64,000 nucleotides of DNA from Bacteroidota bacterium (lineage in GTDB: Bacteria > Bacteroidota > Bacteroidia > B-17B0 > Aurantibacillaceae): contig JAUXZS010000028.1 in assembly GCA_030692515.1 (NCBI GenBank), forward strand, positions 310,001 to 374,000. The letters run 5' to 3'. Position 1 is the stretch's first letter, and each line of letters starts with the position of its first letter. Below the pieces are notes generated by a model. The model made no database searches. It worked only from the letters and a program-made list of their open reading frames with translations, and had not been told where the DNA came from. The position numbers were made by a program, and so were the translations under genes. Shown here one piece after another: positions 36,738-45,273 of this stretch.

Positions 36738-37973
36738 ATGAAACAGAGCTTAACAATGATAGACTTGTTTGCAGGATGCGGTGGTTTATCGGAAGGATTC
36801 AAGCAAACAGGCAAATACAAAACTGTAGCCGGAGTGGAATGGGAAGAAAAACCCTGCAAAACACTTGTTAACCGTCTTAAAACGAAATGGAATTACAAAA
36901 ATGCTGACGAGATTGTTCTTCATTTTGATATTCAGAGGACGAATGAATTAATTAACGGATGGAAAAATGATCCGCAGTTTGGTACTCACAAGGGAATAAA
37001 AAGTCTTCTGAAAAACGAAAAAAAAGTTGACCTTGTTATCGGTGGCCCTCCTTGCCAAGCTTATTCTGTTGCTGGAAGAATCCGTGATGAGAACGGAATG
37101 AATGATGATTACAGAAATTTTCTTTTTGAGAGCTACCTCAATGTAGTAAAAGAATTTCAGCCCAAAGTTTTTGTTTTTGAAAATGTTCCCGGAATTCTAA
37201 GTGCACAGCCGGGTGGAATTTCAATTGTCGAAAGGATAACAAAAAATTTCAAAAAAGCGGGTTACATTATTACAAGTGATTTAAGAAATAATGCGCTTAT
37301 TAACTGTCCTGAGTTTGGTGTTCCCCAGTCAAGAAAAAGAATGGTGATATTGGGTGTGAAAGCTTCTGAAATTAAAAAGAATCCGCAGGATGCTCTTACG
37401 GATTTTTATCAAAATATTCTCCCATCATACAAAGCAAAAAAAATTGTTACGGTTGAAGATGCTATAAAAGATTTAACCAAACTTGTTCCTTCAAAAAAAA
37501 TAAAAAAAGAAAACGGAAAGAAACTTTCCCATACTCTTCCTGAGAATAGATTTCTGAACCACATACCCCGTTTTCACAGTGAAAGAGATATCGATGTATT
37601 TAAAATGCTTACACTTGATATCAAAACAAAGAAATTTAAATACGCTTCCTCACAGGCACTGATTGAACTTTACTATGAAAAGACTGGTAAAAGAACCAAC
37701 GTGCATAAATATCACGTTCTAAGATGGGACAAGCCAAGTAATACTATTCCTGCCCACCTATATAAAGATGGACTTCGACATATACATCCAGATCCTGAAC
37801 AGGCGAGAACCATTACTGTAAGAGAAGCTGCAAGGCTTCAGTCCTTTGATGATGATTTTGAATTCCTCGGTTCAATGGGAGATCAGTTTAAGATGATAGG
37901 CAATGCAGTACCTCCAAAATTTGCAAAAGCGGTAGGAAATGCTGTAAATGATTTCATAAATAAGTATCTTTGA
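36738..37973 (+). CDS. DNA cytosine-C5 methyltransferase 2
   Basis: This 411-residue enzyme has motifs I DLFAGCGGLSEGF, IV GGPPCQAYS, VI VFENVPG, VIII PQSRKRMVILG, IX REAARLQSFDDDF and X MIGNAVPPKFA all intact. It differs clearly from the first methyltransferase in the target-recognition region, so the two should recognise different sequences or the two strands of an asymmetric site. Two methyltransferases in a row, as here, are typical of systems with a non-palindromic target. Confidence 0.93.
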   Translation: MKQSLTMIDLFAGCGGLSEGFKQTGKYKTVAGVEWEEKPCKTLVNRLKTKWNYKNADEIVLHFDIQRTNELINGWKNDPQFGTHKGIKSLLKNEKKVDLVIGGPPCQAYSVAGRIRDENGMNDDYRNFLFESYLNVVKEFQPKVFVFENVPGILSAQPGGISIVERITKNFKKAGYIITSDLRNNALINCPEFGVPQSRKRMVILGVKASEIKKNPQDALTDFYQNILPSYKAKKIVTVEDAIKDLTKLVPSKKIKKENGKKLSHTLPENRFLNHIPRFHSERDIDVFKMLTLDIKTKKFKYASSQALIELYYEKTGKRTNVHKYHVLRWDKPSNTIPAHLYKDGLRHIHPDPEQARTITVREAARLQSFDDDFEFLGSMGDQFKMIGNAVPPKFAKAVGNAVNDFINKYL

Positions 37974-37990
37974 TATAAAATAAATCGAAG

Positions 37991-38425
37991 ATGCCAATAC
38001 TCACATTATTAACGACACGTGGACAAATTCATCAAGCAGGTGGATTAAACTGGGGGCTAAATCTTAGAAACCACACCCGCCCTTTCGATGCGTATATTCC
38101 GATTCATATCGGAACTGTAAGAAATAATCCCGGATTTTTTCCTCCGAAGCAGCAGCGTCAGCAGCTGCTCACATTTGAGTGGGATGATGGGACTGTTATG
38201 ACTGGGCTGTTTGAGGGATCACAGACTGACCGCTACACAGGTGTAGTTTATCCGAAGCAGATTTCATCAACTCCGCATAAAGATATTCTTGGGATTTATT
38301 TGCGCAATAGGCTTGGTGTAAGAGGCAACCGTGCAATTACACTGGCCGATTTGGCAAGACACGGAAGAACTGATGTTGAAATGACAAGAATAGGTAGAAA
38401 CAGATACAGACTTGATTTTTCATAA
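37991..38425 (+). CDS. B3-like DNA-recognition domain protein (NgoFVII/BfiI-type, no nuclease domain)
   Basis: This 144-residue protein matches the C-terminal recognition domain of NgoFVII-type restriction enzymes: GGLNWGLNLRN, AYIPIHIG, NPGFFPPK, then ILGIYLRNRLGV and HGRTDVEMTRIG with a final Asp-Phe-Ser. Those enzymes carry a phospholipase-D nuclease domain at the N-terminus, which is missing here. The next gene, 6 bp away, encodes an HNH protein, so recognition and cleavage seem to be split over two chains. This is inferred from domain content and adjacency. Confidence 0.75.
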   Translation: MPILTLLTTRGQIHQAGGLNWGLNLRNHTRPFDAYIPIHIGTVRNNPGFFPPKQQRQQLLTFEWDDGTVMTGLFEGSQTDRYTGVVYPKQISSTPHKDILGIYLRNRLGVRGNRAITLADLARHGRTDVEMTRIGRNRYRLDFS

Positions 38426-38431
38426 AAGCGA

Positions 38432-39475
38432 ATGGGACATTATTACATAAAGAAACTGGCAACACAGGAACTTGGATACCGCAATGGTGTTCCGGGGGGA
38501 GGTGGACGATATATTTACGTTTCAAAAAAATGCGCAGATTTTTTTCCGCACCTTTCAGTTACACAGCTCAACGATACTGTGCTGATTCCTATAATACCGC
38601 CCTTTGCAAACACAAAAGTTTATACAAGTTTTGTTTATCATAATGACAAGCACATTCTGCCTGATGGCTCAAGGGATGAATACCGATTGTATCTTAACAA
38701 AGCGATTGATCCCGAAAGGAAATTTTATTTACCGGGAGATATAATTGTTTTTCAGAAAACTGAAAGAGAAGAAAAGGGAGAAATGATCCCGAATTATTTT
38801 CTTTACCGTTTTGAAGAAGGAAATGCCCATTACCAAATTCTTGATGAACTGGTTGGGGCTTCAGGAATAAAAGGTGGTCATGCGCTTGTAGATGCTTCTT
38901 TCGATTTTCTGCCTGAAGTCCCTGCTGATATTGATACTGTTGAAGTTGTTATTCCAGAAGAAGTAAAAAAAGAAGCTGCACAAAAACAGCAGCAGATTAT
39001 TCATGAGGAAGCAGAATCAGAAAAAGTAGACGTTGTATCGACAACAGAAGAACTCGAACAAATTCGAGGGGCTCATCTTTTTAATTCTGTAAGTTTCCGT
39101 GATTTTGTTTTGCTTGGCTATGGTTATAAATGTGCTATAACGGAAAAAGCAATCGTATGGAATCAACTAAATAATCTTGAAGCAGCTCACATTAAGCCAA
39201 AAGCACATACAGGCTCTTTTCTACCATGCAACGGAATTGCACTTTCAAGAGATATGCATTGGGCTTTTGATAAAGGATTTATAACTATAAGTGACGATTA
39301 TAAAGTTGTTGTTCATGAAGAAGTGAAGAACACAATGCTGATCGAATATGATGGAAAACCACTTGTAGTTCCAACTGACCCGTTTTTTAAGCCGGATAAA
39401 AATTATCTAAAACACCACCGAGAAAATGTTTTTGGGCTGTTTCGTCATTCAGGTGTGATCAGGGGGCTTTCTTAA
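38432..39475 (+). CDS. HNH restriction endonuclease
   Basis: This 347-residue protein has a C-terminal HNH domain (about 225-300): KCAITEKAI, NLEAAHIKPKAHTG, NGIALSRDMHWAFDKGF and ITISDDYKVVVH. This is the HNH_2 type common in restriction enzymes. About 200 N-terminal residues are of unknown fold, with GGGRYIYVSKK at the start and YLPGDIIVFQK near 105, and may bind DNA or the B3-like partner upstream. It is the last gene of the plus-strand R-M set and converges on the CBASS operon with a 6-bp gap and no obvious terminator. Confidence 0.8.
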   Translation: MGHYYIKKLATQELGYRNGVPGGGGRYIYVSKKCADFFPHLSVTQLNDTVLIPIIPPFANTKVYTSFVYHNDKHILPDGSRDEYRLYLNKAIDPERKFYLPGDIIVFQKTEREEKGEMIPNYFLYRFEEGNAHYQILDELVGASGIKGGHALVDASFDFLPEVPADIDTVEVVIPEEVKKEAAQKQQQIIHEEAESEKVDVVSTTEELEQIRGAHLFNSVSFRDFVLLGYGYKCAITEKAIVWNQLNNLEAAHIKPKAHTGSFLPCNGIALSRDMHWAFDKGFITISDDYKVVVHEEVKNTMLIEYDGKPLVVPTDPFFKPDKNYLKHHRENVFGLFRHSGVIRGLS

Positions 39476-39481
39476 AAAGAT

Positions 39482-40288
39482 CTATTGGATTTTATAATTT
39501 CGCTTAATGTCTTCCCAATCCTGCGTCATCTTTGGATTGAGCTTTTTATAGATATCCGAATCATTCAATACGCAACCCCATGCGTGACCACACTCATAGT
39601 TTAATACATTACGAAGTATCTCCGCATTGTTATCGGTACCATCAGCAGCATTCATCAAATTATTAAATAAAACTTTAAAGTCCTGATTTATTTGATTCAT
39701 TTTAAAATAATACCACTGAAGTTTTATTGTTTGTTGTAGAATGATTCCTGTAATTGAAAGTTGAATTATACTATTAAGTACTCCTAAATTTCCAGAAAAA
39801 ACTGAAAGTAAAATTGCGATCACTAAAGACCCTGTAGCAACCCATTTTTTCAAAAGCATATTACTTACGATTGTTGCCGTGAAATAAGAACTCTCGAAAC
39901 AATTTACTGCCAGTTTATAAAGCCCATCTCTTAACCCACTGTTTGAAAAATAACCAACAGACTTAATCCCATTTAAATTTGAACCAAAAGAATTATCAAT
40001 TAAATCATTTCGTTTCTTTTTACCTCCTGCATCAAAATAAAGTAAAACAATAAACTCAAGGATGGAGTATATTACCGCCATTACTGAAATCAAAACATTT
40101 GATGTTTTTTTTACATAACCTGCTATTTCAACAAGTCCGTTTTCAGTAATAAACAACTGAATATTTGCATTACTGAGAGCAAAAGAAAGCAATGCTAATC
40201 CGGTTGCTACCCATAACATTCTTGTTTGGGCTTTTTCTATTTTCCTTGCTGATTGAAAGTCATTCAGGTGTGGTGAAGGTATACTCAT
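39482..40288 (-). CDS. S-4TM pore-forming CBASS effector
   Basis: This 268-residue protein has four membrane helices at about 24-46, 63-86, 148-168 and 172-195, with a loop of about 60 residues between the second and third and a cytoplasmic C-terminal tail. This fits the S-4TM family of effectors found with CD-NTases. In CBASS such proteins open the inner membrane when the cyclic oligonucleotide made by the CD-NTase is sensed, killing the infected cell. Its start overlaps the E2-like gene by 4 bp, so it is the third gene of the operon. Confidence 0.8.
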   Translation of the reverse strand: MSIPSPHLNDFQSARKIEKAQTRMLWVATGLALLSFALSNANIQLFITENGLVEIAGYVKKTSNVLISVMAVIYSILEFIVLLYFDAGGKKKRNDLIDNSFGSNLNGIKSVGYFSNSGLRDGLYKLAVNCFESSYFTATIVSNMLLKKWVATGSLVIAILLSVFSGNLGVLNSIIQLSITGIILQQTIKLQWYYFKMNQINQDFKVLFNNLMNAADGTDNNAEILRNVLNYECGHAWGCVLNDSDIYKKLNPKMTQDWEDIKRNYKIQ

Positions 40289-40716
40289 AATTTTTCTGCG
40301 TTATTATCGTGACTTGCTTCCGGCCCAAGCCATTCATTTTTTTCGAGCCATATTTCATAAAAGTAAAGCCAAGCCGAAGTCCAAGATACAATATGATTTG
40401 CTATTAATGTTGATTCTTTCCAAGTAAAGTTAGCAGGTTTAAACAAACATAACCGTTTTGAAGCATGGTAATAATGTGGTGGCTTTTCAACCAACGGAGG
40501 TGAAATTATCTTAACATGAGGTTCTGAGTCTCCACGATACTCTATACTCACGGTATATTCTCTCATGTATTCTTTGGGCTGAATATTACCAATAAAAATT
40601 ATATTCCCGTCATCCATTTTTTGAACTTTAAAATTAGGATAACGGGATTTCATGGCTCCGATTTGAACCAAAGGATTATATTTTTGTTTTGGAATGTATT
40701 TTTTACTTTTCGCCAT
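40285..40716 (-). CDS. E2-like protein of short type II CBASS
   Basis: In this 143-residue protein, PPHYYHASKRLCLFKPANFT holds the conserved His residues and the catalytic Cys at about residue 90. It is followed by a helix with WTSAWLYFYEIWLEKNEW and a final His, as in prokaryotic E2-like proteins of CBASS. In long type II systems an E1-E2 fusion conjugates the CD-NTase C-terminus to targets; here the E1 part and the JAB protease are missing, the 'short' form. It overlaps the CD-NTase gene by 14 bp and the effector gene by 4 bp. Confidence 0.8.
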   Translation of the reverse strand: MAKSKKYIPKQKYNPLVQIGAMKSRYPNFKVQKMDDGNIIFIGNIQPKEYMREYTVSIEYRGDSEPHVKIISPPLVEKPPHYYHASKRLCLFKPANFTWKESTLIANHIVSWTSAWLYFYEIWLEKNEWLGPEASHDNNAEKL

Positions 40717-41668
40717 AGAATCCTGAAGAGGGAGGCACTACATTACCAACTGTTTTTGAAAGCAATCCTGTACCGCCAATCTTTAATGCCCCTTCGGATA
40801 ACGCCTTGCTCATCTCCTTCGCTTCAGCTTCATCAGTTATATTAAATTCCTTGTCAAATATTTCTTTCCATATTTTGATAGCCTCCGCTTCATTCTTTTC
40901 ATATTTGTCGTCAGCGTCCTTCAATTTTGAATACACTTTTTTTACCTTTTCTTTTACTTTGGTGTATTCATCATTGGATTTAAATTTACTCATCTCCATA
41001 TAAGTGGGTGCGTATTCAAACCATTTTTCAATGCCATCCTTTAAATTAACAATGTTAAACGCTTTAAAAACTGAGATCGCGACTTCTTCTAAGTGGAAAG
41101 AAGGCATATTCTGCTTATTTTCTCTTTTCCAATGCTTAACCGCTTTTATAACTTTTTTTAGTTTGCCTTTGCTTGTAGTATTTGTTTTATTAAGCTCAAC
41201 GCTATGAGAATTAGGGTTTGTTGTTGTCCAACCTGATAAATCCAAGTTAGGGATATAATACAATCCGTTTGAAATCTCAAAACTTGGCAATACATCGAAG
41301 TATATTTTTGAAAGCTCGATGGATACGCATGGCCTGTCTTGGTAAACCTTATCCTTATAATCGGGCTGTTTGTCGAGGTAAGATTTTATTTTTGAAAGTA
41401 CACTTTGAGGGGTAGGAAGTTGTCCCAAATCCGTTTTATATTCTTCAAAATCTAAAACCGCAAATAAATCAATATCGTCCAATGGTCGAATCATGGTATC
41501 TCTTTCATAAGAACCATTTGTAAAGGTTTCCTTTACTGAAAGCCCATTGTCCTTCTTCAGCAAGCAGGTACTTAGGTTGTTCACGGAGCCGGTAATGCTC
41601 TCTTCCTGTTTATCAGTAACGCTGATATTATCAATAAAACCATCAATGCATTGTAAAAGTGTCTTCAT
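40703..41668 (-). CDS. CD-NTase (cGAS/DncV-like nucleotidyltransferase) of CBASS
   Basis: This 321-residue enzyme shows the SMODS nucleotidyltransferase motif FTNGSYERDTMIRPLDDIDL, with the Gly-Ser at 52-53 and metal-binding Asp at 65 and 67; the third acidic residue is Asp 125 in IYFDVLPSFE. It makes a cyclic di- or trinucleotide on phage sensing. The C-terminus ends in a flexible tail, GNVVPPSSGFYGEK, which is plausible as the site modified by the E2-like partner. It is the first gene of a three-gene operon. Confidence 0.9.
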   Translation of the reverse strand: MKTLLQCIDGFIDNISVTDKQEESITGSVNNLSTCLLKKDNGLSVKETFTNGSYERDTMIRPLDDIDLFAVLDFEEYKTDLGQLPTPQSVLSKIKSYLDKQPDYKDKVYQDRPCVSIELSKIYFDVLPSFEISNGLYYIPNLDLSGWTTTNPNSHSVELNKTNTTSKGKLKKVIKAVKHWKRENKQNMPSFHLEEVAISVFKAFNIVNLKDGIEKWFEYAPTYMEMSKFKSNDEYTKVKEKVKKVYSKLKDADDKYEKNEAEAIKIWKEIFDKEFNITDEAEAKEMSKALSEGALKIGGTGLLSKTVGNVVPPSSGFYGEK

Positions 41669-41820
41669 GTATTATCTTTATAATACTGAATTTCAATATT
41701 TGAGCCAATCAAATTTTTATGCAAAAATGGCGTGTTTTTAGCTGTTTATCTGTCAAATTTGCCTAATTATCGATTGGATTAATTGTTGTATCTATAAAAA
41801 ACCTTGAATTTTAAGTATAA

Positions 41821-42624
41821 ATGGTTAACGAAAAACTCAGAACATATCTTGAAGAGTTATTGTCGCAGATTTCAATCCAAGAGATTGAACATCAAAAAAT
41901 TTATACTTCAGTTGTAGTCATAAAGGAACGCTTGGAAAAATATTTTGAAAACGATGGGTTAAAGGAGATAAGAGTGTTTGGATCGTTTGACCGGGGAACT
42001 CTGCTAAGTAGGGATATTGATGAAGAATCTGATGTTGATATTTTAGTTGTTTTTAATGAGCAAAAATGGGAATCTCAGACCTATTTAAATAAATTCAAGC
42101 AGTTCGCAGAAGCGTACTACTCAAGATCGGAAATATTTCAGGATCATCCAACCATTGCTTTAAAATTGGGGCATATAAAGTTTGAATTAGTGCCATGCAG
42201 GTACAATCGAACTTTTTGGGGTAATGATGAATTTTTTATTCCGCTTAAAAAAGATGGCGAAGTAGAATGGATAGAAACAGACCCCGATTACTTAAAAGAA
42301 AAAATTTCAGAGTATGAAGGAGAAGCCAACCAAATGCTCATCAATTTGATTCTGCTTTTTAAGTACTGGAACTTAAAAATAGGCTTTCAGTATGATTCAT
42401 TTCAGGTCGAAAAATACTCGCTGAAAAATTTTTATAAAAGCTATCACTTGGAAGAGAACTTCCTTAATTTTATTGACTACCTTAATTACAGTAACCCAAA
42501 ACAGAGTCAAAATGATGCGAACAAAATCGCAAAAATTAGCCATAAAAAAATTGATATCTTGTTAGACAATGATATGGTAGATTATGCCCTTCTTGAAATT
42601 AAAAAAATACTCCCTGAACCATAA
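41821..42624 (+). CDS. second SMODS/CD-NTase-like nucleotidyltransferase, orphan
   Basis: This 267-residue protein has VFGSFDRGTLLSR (Gly-Ser at 54-55), ESDVDILVVF (Asp 71 and 73) and KFELVPCR (Glu 122), the complete catalytic triad of a Pol-beta-type nucleotidyltransferase of the SMODS kind. It is not similar at a glance to the CBASS enzyme next door apart from these motifs. It is divergent from the CBASS operon (152 bp) and converges on a five-gene minus-strand block (3-bp gap). It has no effector in its own direction, so it may work with that block or be a leftover from a second CBASS-like system. Confidence 0.75.
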   Translation: MVNEKLRTYLEELLSQISIQEIEHQKIYTSVVVIKERLEKYFENDGLKEIRVFGSFDRGTLLSRDIDEESDVDILVVFNEQKWESQTYLNKFKQFAEAYYSRSEIFQDHPTIALKLGHIKFELVPCRYNRTFWGNDEFFIPLKKDGEVEWIETDPDYLKEKISEYEGEANQMLINLILLFKYWNLKIGFQYDSFQVEKYSLKNFYKSYHLEENFLNFIDYLNYSNPKQSQNDANKIAKISHKKIDILLDNDMVDYALLEIKKILPEP

Positions 42625-42627
42625 TGG

Positions 42628-43140
42628 TTATGGAAATAATTTCGTGAGCTCAGAAAGAATTTGATTAGTCTTGGCATTAAAACGATCTAAATCATTCGTG
42701 AATGAACTGTCAGCATCAATCGTTATAAAATTAGCATTAGCGATCCGGCTACCTTCTCGTTTTATATTATCAATTAACAACTTTGCGTGATGCTCCCATT
42801 TGTATTCAATCAAAAAAATGTGCTTTTTATCATACACATCAAAGGGCGGACTATTCAGTAAATCAACGAAATTATTGTTAGAATGCATCGTTGGACACAA
42901 AGCAGTAAATAAATTTTGTCCATTTGCAGGTGCATTATTAAGTCTTTTGATAACTTGGTCTGACCAGTTCTGACCCCAGTAATCATCATTAGAGTGTGTT
43001 TCCACGGTAAAATCACTATTCACTCCATTAATACGATATGTCCATCCTTGATAATAATTCATTCTTCCGTTAAACAAATGCTGAATGATACTGGTCTTTC
43101 CCCAGTTATTAAATCCTGTAATAAATACTGCTTGTTTCAT
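42628..43140 (-). CDS. small P-loop NTPase of unknown function
   Basis: This 170-residue protein begins with a Walker A motif, FITGFNNWGKTS, at about residues 6-17. A hydrophobic HIFLIEYKW segment (about residue 107) may hold the Walker B position, with Glu as acidic residue. It is compact, with no accessory domain. It is the last gene of the block 45798-42628 and lies 11 bp after the next gene. The family is not recognised. A kinase-like or GTPase-like switch is possible. Confidence 0.5.
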   Translation of the reverse strand: MKQAVFITGFNNWGKTSIIQHLFNGRMNYYQGWTYRINGVNSDFTVETHSNDDYWGQNWSDQVIKRLNNAPANGQNLFTALCPTMHSNNNFVDLLNSPPFDVYDKKHIFLIEYKWEHHAKLLIDNIKREGSRIANANFITIDADSSFTNDLDRFNAKTNQILSELTKLFP

Positions 43141-43151
43141 GTTTGAATTAT

Positions 43152-44039
43152 TTATTTTATATGAGCGATGAAATTCAACAAACCAAGAATCACCAAGTAA
43201 ATAGATTCCGCCTCCTGCATTGAAAAATCACGCTTATGACCTGAATGGTGTGTCTTTGAAGTTAAGGCAGCATTGGATTTATTTAATTCATCTATCCAGT
43301 TGAATGTTGCAGTGTCAATATTCTCAAGCCATTTAAATGCAGTTTCAGAAGGCACTTGCTCTTTAATTTTTTTTAAATTCCGAGTCAGTGCATCCAAAGT
43401 ATGTCTGCAATGAGCAACGCATTTGTTGTAATCCTTCTGATTAAAATACTCCTCAGCTTTTGTAAACTCAAACACTATATCAGCATACGCTTCTTTTAAT
43501 GTTCTATGAGTTAAAGGAATTTCAATCAGTCTCAAACTCTGATGGCCAAGTGCGAATAGTATTTTTTCAACCCACATAGATTTTGGAATAGGAAAATACA
43601 GCCTTGCAGTTTCTTTTATCATTCCGTCCGCACCTCTTATCATTCTTGAATTTGCAAAGTTTACTTCGGTTTTCATTAATGCGAGAACAGTTAATTCGAT
43701 ATTGAACAGCACATCGTCTTTCCTGTACTTTTCAATTGCGGTTATTGCTTTATCATCAAGAACGAAATTAAACCACTCACCAGTTTCACACTCATCTCTG
43801 TTAACCGTAATACCAGCAAGCACATCCTTTTCTGCAAGTAATACATTTGGGTTTTGAAATTTTAGTTTTGCTGATAAAGAAACAACATCAAATACGGTTT
43901 CTATTGAAGGCTTCCTGAAAGTAAACGAAATAAAAACATTAAGGAATGACCTCAGTCCGTCATTGCTCCCTGTGATTTGAGTGGGTGTAATTTTTACATC
44001 CTGAACCTTTGATAAAATTGAAAATGATGTTTTTTCCAT
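43152..44039 (-). CDS. unknown protein with C-terminal HEPN-like helical region
   Basis: In this 295-residue protein the N-terminal 170 residues are beta-rich with no motif I know. The C-terminal part (about 190-295) is helical, with AEEYFNQKDYNKCVAHCRHT and a later HHSGHKRD, followed by a hydrophobic helix. This resembles the helical C-terminal domains with R-x4-6-H-like motifs found in HEPN-related abortive infection proteins, but the match is weak. It lies in the middle of a tight operon with a P-loop NTPase downstream and a helical protein upstream. Confidence 0.4.
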   Translation of the reverse strand: MEKTSFSILSKVQDVKITPTQITGSNDGLRSFLNVFISFTFRKPSIETVFDVVSLSAKLKFQNPNVLLAEKDVLAGITVNRDECETGEWFNFVLDDKAITAIEKYRKDDVLFNIELTVLALMKTEVNFANSRMIRGADGMIKETARLYFPIPKSMWVEKILFALGHQSLRLIEIPLTHRTLKEAYADIVFEFTKAEEYFNQKDYNKCVAHCRHTLDALTRNLKKIKEQVPSETAFKWLENIDTATFNWIDELNKSNAALTSKTHHSGHKRDFSMQEAESIYLVILGLLNFIAHIK

Positions 44040-44056
44040 AAAAAATTCCGTAAGTA

Positions 44057-44737
44057 TTATTTTAAATTTGGTTTAATTGCGAGCTCATATAAAAGTTGAC
44101 CTTCCTCTTTTAACTTGAAACCATGCCACCAGTCAGATGTTTCAACTGCCAATCCACTTGTTAAAAGCAATGCTTCAGCCGACCAGTTTCTTTCTCCTTC
44201 AAATTTATCGTTGATTTCATAATTAAGATTTTCAAGTTCATTTAGAAATCTGTAGGAATCTGGATGCAGTTTTTCCAAGCAAATACTAATAGAAACAAAC
44301 TGCTCGTAGGTGATTTTTTCCTCCACATACGCTTTGAATAAATTAGCAGAAATCTTAGCCTTGTTTATCTCAAGAAATTTATCCAAAAACACCATTACCT
44401 GTTCGGATACTTTCTTTCTGTATTTATCATCCGTATTTATTTTCTCCTGGAATTTTAATTTCTTTTTCGGATCGATGTCCCCGGTATTAAATTCTTTAAT
44501 GAAAGTCAGCAGCTTTTTAGCAAACCAAAACTGGTTAATAGAGATACCCGCCTTAATAACACCAACAACTGATTTCACAATTGGTATTTCTTTTAAAGCA
44601 CCGTTATCCATTAAATCATCAATGTATATTTCGGAATAGTCAACTGCGAGGTCAATTGAAGGATTTAGTATTTCGTTTGTAAACTGTTTACTCAAACCTG
44701 AGTTATTATTTTCAGGTAGATCATTTTGGTTCTCCAT
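44057..44737 (-). CDS. unknown helical protein
   Basis: This 226-residue protein is almost entirely helical. A moderately hydrophobic stretch with amphipathic character (IPIVKSVVGVIKAGISINQF, about 53-72) could touch a membrane. No catalytic motif is visible. It follows the repeat protein gene by 23 bp and precedes the HEPN-like gene by 17 bp. I do not recognise the family. Confidence 0.4.
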   Translation of the reverse strand: MENQNDLPENNNSGLSKQFTNEILNPSIDLAVDYSEIYIDDLMDNGALKEIPIVKSVVGVIKAGISINQFWFAKKLLTFIKEFNTGDIDPKKKLKFQEKINTDDKYRKKVSEQVMVFLDKFLEINKAKISANLFKAYVEEKITYEQFVSISICLEKLHPDSYRFLNELENLNYEINDKFEGERNWSAEALLLTSGLAVETSDWWHGFKLKEEGQLLYELAIKPNLK

Positions 44738-44760
44738 TTTTTTTAGCCTGTAATTTTGGA

Positions 44761-45228
44761 TTACTCTTTTAATTTGTTTAATGCGGTTTGTTTCTTTATT
44801 TCTTCTTTCATATAGAAAATCAATCTGTCCAGTAAATTATTGACTTGTTCTAAATTTCCAACGTTGTGAAGATTCTTATCAACCCTGTCCAAAAGAAGCA
44901 CAACGGCTTTTTTATTATCTTCCAACCATGAAAGATGAAACTCCAGTTCTGAAATCTTCATCTCAGTTTCCTTTTTAATCTTTTCCTGCATCTGCCTTGC
45001 CATAAAAGCAACTTTCTCCGGCCATGAAGCAGTCAGGTAATAACCGCTATCCTCCTTTTCTTTCTCTTCCTTGATCGAATTAATCATCATTTGAATTTTA
45101 TCCGCAGGAGAAGCCTTCCAGTAGTTTTCAGGTTTAAGCCTTTCCTGCTGTTCTTTTATTGCTTCAAACATCATTTCCATTTGGTCAGGAAGTGAGGCAC
45201 TAAAGTATTTGTTATAGTCTATACCCAT
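44761..45228 (-). CDS. unknown protein with three internal repeats
   Basis: In this 155-residue protein, three repeats of about 33 residues fill the N-terminal two thirds: YFSASLPDQMEMMFEAIKE, YWKASPADKIQMMINSIKE and YYLTASWPEKVAFMARQMQE. Each is a Tyr-rich turn plus an amphipathic helix. A helical C-terminus follows. This looks like a binding scaffold. It lies in the same minus-strand block as the P-loop NTPase, with short gaps on both sides. Confidence 0.45.
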   Translation of the reverse strand: MGIDYNKYFSASLPDQMEMMFEAIKEQQERLKPENYWKASPADKIQMMINSIKEEKEKEDSGYYLTASWPEKVAFMARQMQEKIKKETEMKISELEFHLSWLEDNKKAVVLLLDRVDKNLHNVGNLEQVNNLLDRLIFYMKEEIKKQTALNKLKE

Positions 45229-45273
45229 TTTTTAATTTTATATTTTTAAGTTCTTAGAATTATATGCGATTTT

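Noticed and set aside
40285-40716. E1-E2 fusion (Cap2) of long type II CBASS
   Set aside because: The protein has 143 residues with only the E2-like part. No E1 adenylation motif and no JAB protease gene are adjacent.
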